Below are positions 59,385 to 64,000 of a stretch of DNA of 64,000 bases, one piece after another; the stretch's first letter is position 1, and the number at the start of each line of letters is the position of its first letter. The position numbers and the translations under genes were made by a program. Under the pieces are notes generated by a model that saw nothing but the letters and a program-made list of their open reading frames with translations, was not told the DNA's origin and ran no database searches. Source of the DNA: Crocodylus rhombifer. Lineage: Eukaryota > Chordata > Crocodylia > Crocodylidae. The stretch covers positions 1-64,000 of the forward strand of contig JAVSML010018993.1 in the NCBI GenBank assembly GCA_038503035.1, in the 5' to 3' direction.

Positions 59385-60906
59385 TATGTATTTTTTTACT
59401 TGGTCTCCATGCACAATACAGTAGGGCAGAGAGGCAAGGGTAATAGACAATGGAAAGCAAACACAGGGTGCAGCAGTGCAAAGAACCACACTGAAAGGGA
59501 AAACCAGTCCCACTCCAATCACGCAGCACTCGCATCACTCAATGAAGTGCTGACAAGAGACTTCATATTTGTTTGCAAAACTGCAGCTCAACTATTGAAC
59601 GCTGCCCCAAAGCTGTTAAATAAAATGTATCCCCATGTTGGGGTACTCGGAATAGATCTCCTGGAAGGAGATCTATTGGGATTTATACAGTAACCTGAAA
59701 TTGTATGTGGTTAGAATAATCTAGCATGCAAAAACATGAGGTAAAATGGCTAGTATGGGATAATCCTCATGTACCAGATTCCATCCAAGCGCATCTGACC
59801 CTTTATTTATCCTGTGTGCCTTGACTTTAACATGACATCAGTATACACATGAATTGGACAGTCTTTTCTAGCTCTAGCTAACTGGAAAGGTCCAGAACAT
59901 GCCTGGTCAGGAACCTAAAAGCCCCTCGACTGCAATTTGTATTGTAGCAACACGAGGCCTTAATGCTACAGTCCTGTACGCAAAGCAGGGCTGGACACAG
60001 GAATGGGTAAACCGGGGCCTGGACAGAAAGGGGATCCAAAAATGATTTATTATTATTATCATCATCATCTCTGGTGAAGGGAGGCCTGATACTAAGTTTG
60101 CCCTGGGCTGCCAGGAGCCTAGGTACAGCACTGCCTTCAGGCAGCATCCTGATGAGTTTAGCCAGCTGTAGGCCTGCTAGTTTCCTCTTGTATTTAAAAG
60201 TGCATGGTTTGACTAACATTCAAGAGGCTTTCTAAGAGCAGGCAACAGGTGGCTGGCCGTATGTACGGTAGTAGGTGCAGACGGACAGAGTTCTTCCACA
60301 GAATTGTTTAATTTCGTGGTAAACATTACTAAAAACCTTTTGTCAGCGGTAACTTTATCTTCTTCAAAGCTGCACGAATACTGTCCCTGGCTTTCGATTT
60401 TGTGGCCAAGAAATGACAAGCTGGGCATAAAATGGACTAAAAAGGGAGAATGAAAGTGGAGTTTCTTTAAAAGTTGGCTCCGCACGCTGCATTTCCAATT
60501 AAAGAATTCCTGCTCCTGTGTCCATTTCAGCTGGCATTTCCTGTCCTCCAGCCAATAATGTGTCACCACATCATCATTCAGGCCTGCAAGGTAAAACAAA
60601 GTAAGAAACTTAGGAGCCAAATGTGTACGGGGGGGGGAGCTAATTTTAAGAAGCTATTAAATGTTGCTGTGTTCCTTGCATGCTACCACCCACAGCTCTC
60701 CTAACCCTATGGGAAAGCAACAGCTTTGCAAGCAAGGTGTATAAATAATGCTTGCCTTGCAGCATAATTCCTCTTTATTAGACTCGAATCCTGGGGGATC
60801 ACTAGTCTCTACGAATGCTGGATTTATAGGTTTGGGATAACTGTGGCTGCCCATCCGCTCAGTGGCACTCCTGCAATTACACGTGCTCGCACTAATTACA
60901 AACACC

Positions 60907-60942
<36 letters not shown>

Positions 60943-61250
60943 TGGGACGGCCCCAATTCTTTTCTTCATATGTATGAATTTGCTGTGCTCTGAGAGAACT
61001 AATAACCAATGTCCGTAAAACCAGTACCAGATGCATCCAACCGGAGATCTCAAATAAAAATGCCAGGCTTATCAGACATAGCGATGATGATGATTATTAT
61101 ATTTTGAGGTGAACTGGCCTGCCAAACTTTACAGCAAGATTAAACTGTGCTTAAAAATAAGAACCCTGGGGAATGTGAGCCCTGACAGCAGGTGATCCAG
61201 GACGATAATCCCCTCTGATCCGTTTTGGCTTTCAGCTGGAATCGAGGTAT
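59385..61250. other. Gene-poor stretch before the ATXN2 CpG island
   Basis: No gene is visible. It contains a short ATT/ATC microsatellite at about 60045-60070 and a run of about thirty T at 60910-60940 (possibly the tail of a minus-strand retrotransposed sequence, though no body is recognisable). There is a GAT/ATT run at about 61083-61100. Confidence 0.5.
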
Positions 61251-61254
61251 TTGG

Positions 61255-62130
61255 TTCCTGTGAGCGCGGCGATCGGTGACCGACACCAGAACCTGGACAA
61301 ACCCGCCAGGCCGGCGGTGCTTCCTGCTGCCCTGGGCGCGGCTCCCTTCATTGCAAAGGACCGTGAGGCGAGCCAGGGGATGGAGATAACTTTTCGGTGG
61401 CAAAAGGGGTGACTTTTGCCCCTGGACGGCAGGGCCGAGATGCGTGCTAGCGTCAGAGGCGCTTGTGAGTGACCTGCGAGGCGAGCCCCAGGCTCCCTGG
61501 GCCCGAGGGGAAAGCCTGGCCCTGCGCTGGTGCTTCACCTGTGGGTCAGCCACCGAGGAGCGGTGGGGCTCGGGGGACGTGTCCAGGCCTGAGGGGAGAG
61601 GCCCATCCCTACGGGGGAGCCTCGTGCGGAGGCATATCTGTGTGCGGAGCCTCGCGTGGACGTGGGGGGAGGCCTATCCCTGTCCCAGGGCAGGGGCTCG
61701 GGGCCCGTGCCGGCCTGAGGGGAGAGGCCTAGCCGGGCCCAGCGTCTCCCCCGCGGGCAGGGAGCCGGGCCGGGCCAAGCCTCGCGGGAGCCCCCGGCTC
61801 CTCCCCGCGCCTCACGCGGCCGCCTCACCGCCCAGACCCTTCCGACTCGCCCCCAAAGAGTCCGGCCGGTGCCGCACGCCCGCCACCCGCCGCCGCCTGC
61901 CTCGGGCGGGCTCCCTGCCCTGAGCTTCCCCTCGCTCGCGGGCTCCGTGCGGCCGGGGCCGAGCGCGAGCGCGGGCGGGGCGAGGCGAGGCGAGGCGGGG
62001 CCGGGCGGCCGCAGCGTGCCGCGTCCCCTCCCCCGCGGATCCCTCCGCCCCGCGCCGCCCGCCCGGCCCCGGCTCCGAGTCGCGCTGTGGCAGCGAGCGG
62101 CCGAGGCAGCGGCAGGAGCGGCGCGGCGCC
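61255..62130 (+). promoter_or_regulatory. ATXN2: ATXN2 CpG-island promoter and 5' leader
   Basis: CpG density rises sharply from about 61255 and stays high beyond exon 1 to about 62750. No TATA box is visible. Repeats such as 'gaggcgaggcgaggcg' occur at 61980-62000. The last in-frame stop before the ATG is at 61921-61923, and no in-frame ATG lies between it and 62131. Confidence 0.75.
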
Positions 62131-62140
62131 ATGTCCCTCA

Positions 62141-62171
<31 letters not shown>

Positions 62172-62321
62172 GCAGCAGCAAGCGGCTCAGGCCCCTGGCG
62201 GTACCCGCAAACCCCCCGGCGGCAGCGGCGGTGGTGGTGGTGGAAGCGGCGGTCCAGGCCCCGGCCCCGGCCCCGGCTCTGGCCTGCCGGCGGCGGGCAG
62301 CGGGCGGCAGAGCGCGGGCAG
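62131..62321 (+). CDS. ATXN2: ATXN2 exon 1 with polyglutamine tract (partial; gene continues to the right)
   Basis: The ATG at 62131 (G at -3) starts MSLK followed by 13 glutamines (62143-62181), then an Ala/Pro/Gly-rich low-complexity region. The exon ends at a GTGGGT donor at 62322 in phase 2. Ataxin-2 is a cytoplasmic RNA-binding protein of stress granules with Lsm and PABP-binding motifs encoded downstream. Human ATXN2 has the same MSLK start just before its glutamine tract, and its expansion causes spinocerebellar ataxia type 2. The glutamine codons are CAG except CAA at positions 4 and 13 of the tract. The extended N-terminus of the long human isoform is not available from an upstream in-frame ATG here. 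Synteny with BRAP supports the identity. Confidence 0.93.
62143..62181 (+). repeat. ATXN2: CAG/CAA polyglutamine repeat (13 units)
   Basis: Thirteen glutamine codons: three CAG, one CAA, eight CAG, one CAA. The tract is shorter than the usual human 22 units. The longest uninterrupted CAG run is eight, which should be stable. Confidence 0.97.
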
Positions 62322-62918
62322 GTGGGTGCGCTGCAGCGCGGCGGCGAGAGGCCATTTTCCCGGGCAGGGCAGGGCAGGGCCGGGCCGGGCCGGGCCTGCC
62401 TCTGCCTCCGCCCGGCGCCGGGGCCATGTTGCGAGCGGGGCGCCTCGGGCCCGGCCTAGGCCGCGCGGCCTCCCCCCGCGCCCCGCGCCGAGGTGAACCT
62501 GAAGGACGGGCCGGGCGCGGGCGCGGGCGCGGGGAGCGCAGCATGTCCCCTCCGCTCCTCGCAGGCACTCCTCTGTCGGTTTATTCCCCCCCACAATAAT
62601 CGCGGGTGCCTCCCGCAGCGGAGCCAGGCGGCGTCCCACCGCTCCCGCGTCTCGCACCCTCGGCTCCGCAGCTCAGGCCCCCAGCGACGCGCGTGCTCGA
62701 GGGCGCCGGGTTTTGGGGTCGCGGCCCCCGCCACCGCAGTGGTTTTCATCAGTGTGGACGGCACCTGCTCCTTTCCCTTGGGGTGGGCATGGCCCCTCCA
62801 TCCACGCTAGTGGGCCAGTTCCCTACGTTTCTGTGGCGATTCAGTGTAAGTACCTCGTGGGGTTGGGTTGGGGGCGTTCCCACCTGGATGTGTTTTATTA
62901 GATGGTTTCATTTTAAAA

Positions 62919-63010
62919 ACAGGCAAAGTCCAGGTGTATGAGAAGTAGATTGTGCCTCCTTTACAACCAAGCAGACAAAATCCAGGTGTATCAGAAGTAG
63001 ATCGTACCTC
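62919..63010 (+). repeat. Short direct repeat, about 50-bp period
   Basis: The phrase with 'tccaggtgtatgagaagtag' at about 62930 recurs as 'tccaggtgtatcagaagtag' at about 62980, each followed by 'attgtgcctcct' or 'atcgtacctcct'. Two diverged copies of one unit of about 50 bases are visible. Confidence 0.8.
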
Positions 63011-63447
63011 CTCAACAAGCAGGCCAGTGTCTGAAATGCTTCGCTGTATTTCGGGGCGAGAGCCCGTGGGACGCGGTGGACAAGGAAACAAACGTGGTGT
63101 TGGTGTCTTCCCTGCGGCGTCGTAAGCGGCAGGAGGAACAAGTGCAGCCCCCGTGTCCAAACGTGAGCAGCGGCAGGCAGCTAGTCCACGTCCTCCTCGT
63201 ATCTTAAGCAGATTTTCGTACTGGGTGCGGTTTTATCAACGTGTAGGCAGGATAGGTGATCCATGAACAGGCACTGTGCAAAGGGATGCGTAGTTACTTT
63301 TCCACGTTTCTTCCAGCGGGATTTTTTTTGCATGAACGTCAAAACGTTTGTTGAAATGTTCCCTCTTCAAGTGGGACCTGTTTTGAGGTGCCTACAAGTA
63401 GAGCTGCCGACGTGGCACAAACTCCCCATTTTTAATCTTTTGCTACC

Positions 63448-63503
63448 GTAGTACTTGGGGTCGGAAGGAACCTAAACAGTTCAGAAACAGGGGGTCGGAC
63501 CCG
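63448..63503 (-). mobile_element. Weak CR1-like remnant
   Basis: 'ggggtcggaaggaacctaaa' and 'gggggtcggacccgatgaac' resemble a worn CR1 3' end of the copy-B type. It is too short to be certain. Confidence 0.35.
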
Positions 63504-63630
63504 ATGAACTGTTTGTGTAATTGGGCCCAATAGTCTTTATTAAGAAGGAAACACAGTGAAAGTACATGTCAAAAAAAAAAAAAATTCTCGCCCGTAAAGA
63601 GATAAAAGCTGAAACATATTCACAGCTGTT

Positions 63631-63685
63631 AGATTTCATAGACATTGGGGCTGGAAGGGGCCTCACAAGATCGCCAGATCCCAAT
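63631..63685 (-). mobile_element. CR1 3'-end fragment in ATXN2 intron 1
   Basis: 'agatttcatagacattgggg' followed by 'ctggaaggggcctcacaaga' is the reverse complement of a CR1 terminus. About 55 bases remain. Confidence 0.8.
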
Positions 63686-64000
63686 GAATTCAGGGTTCTC
63701 CAGCTTGCTTCTCACTGCTCAGGCAAATTCTCTGCATTTGCCCTTTCCGCAGTGAACACTGGGTAGTCGATCTCAGTTTTCTCTAGTCTCCTTTGAAAGG
63801 AGAGCAAGATGGAAGATGGCTGTCCCACCTGGATGCAGCTGGTTGGGAATATTGGGCATGACCTCTCCCAGGTCCTGCGGAGGAGATGGCTGCTTTAGAA
63901 ATGCAGACCACTTGTGGAGAAAATCAGGAAGTTAGACCATCCCTTTATCTTGATGACCCAATATGCACAAATGTGTGTTGGAAGCAACTTCCAGTGACCA

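Larger units (their letters stand above)
62322..64000 (+). other. ATXN2: ATXN2 intron 1, beginning
   Basis: The first 400 bases stay CpG-rich and include a GGGCA/GGGCC repeat tract at about 62360-62398. From about 62900 the sequence turns AT-richer. I see two similar 'aggcaaagtccaggtgtat'-type phrases (62921 and 62971) forming a short direct repeat, then CR1 remnants near 63.45 and 63.63 kb. No further exon is recognised. Confidence 0.6.

Noticed and set aside
59319..59693. 124-codon plus-strand frame starting in the Tigger-like element
   Set aside because: The frame begins inside the transposon end and continues into unique DNA with no similarity to a transposase, so it is likely chance.
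61825..62568. 247-codon minus-strand frame over the ATXN2 CpG island
   Set aside because: It is Arg/Pro/Ala-rich low-complexity translation of GC-rich DNA antisense to ATXN2 exon 1, with no domain and no synteny support.
62087..62599. 170-codon plus-strand frame overlapping ATXN2 exon 1
   Set aside because: It translates the CAG tract in the serine frame and runs through the ATXN2 donor site. The MSLK-Q frame is the one shared with known ataxin-2.
1..64000. CRISPR arrays, operons, bacterial defence systems, tRNA or rRNA genes
   Set aside because: The window is a vertebrate nuclear region with spliced genes. I saw no regularly spaced repeats, cloverleaf genes or prokaryotic gene clusters.

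Overview
This is a vertebrate nuclear window, most likely from a crocodilian and at least from a sauropsid. The genes are intron-rich with GT-AG junctions, and the gene order is that of the human 12q24 block. The repeats are dominated by CR1 retrotransposons whose 3' tails (tandem TCATAGA-type ends, then 'gggctggaagggacc') look crocodilian or turtle-like. I judged the organism from repeat style, not from a database search.

Layout, left to right. (1) Bases 1-150 appear to be the CpG-rich start of ALDH2 on the minus strand: a Kozak ATG at 17-19, with the rest of the gene to the left of the window. (2) ACAD10 lies on the minus strand from 19571 down to 1905. I resolve 20 exons with consistent phases that join to a 1028-residue protein made of an N-terminal HAD-like domain, an APH-like kinase domain and an acyl-CoA dehydrogenase domain. 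(3) A CpG-rich 241-bp interval (19572-19812) separates divergent start codons and is a bidirectional promoter. (4) BRAP lies on the plus strand from 19813 to 38659. Its 12 exons join to 592 residues with a BRAP2/RRM-like region, RING finger, UBP zinc finger and coiled coil. (5) A gene-poor stretch of about 23 kb (38.66-61.9 kb) holds a long decayed CR1 copy, MIR-like SINEs, a 110-bp hairpin, an 80-bp tandem duplication and a compact Tigger1-like DNA transposon. (6) A CpG island at about 61.25-62.75 kb contains ATXN2 exon 1 on the plus strand with a 13-glutamine tract. ATXN2 intron 1 runs to the end of the window.

How the genes relate. ALDH2 and ACAD10 are adjacent, co-oriented mitochondrial enzymes. 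ALDH2 oxidises aldehydes such as 4-hydroxynonenal, and ACAD10 acts on unusual fatty acyl-CoAs, reportedly including 4-hydroxy acids, so they could be consecutive steps in clearing lipid-peroxidation products. BRAP is a Ras-responsive ubiquitin ligase that shares its promoter with ACAD10. ATXN2 is an RNA-binding regulator.

I did not find a clearly new multi-gene system. The most unusual item is the Tigger1-like element at 59058-59382: the family is best known from primates, so a close match in a reptile genome raises horizontal transfer. Next are the nuclear-receptor half-site array in the shared promoter and the unexplained hairpin at 58187-58296.
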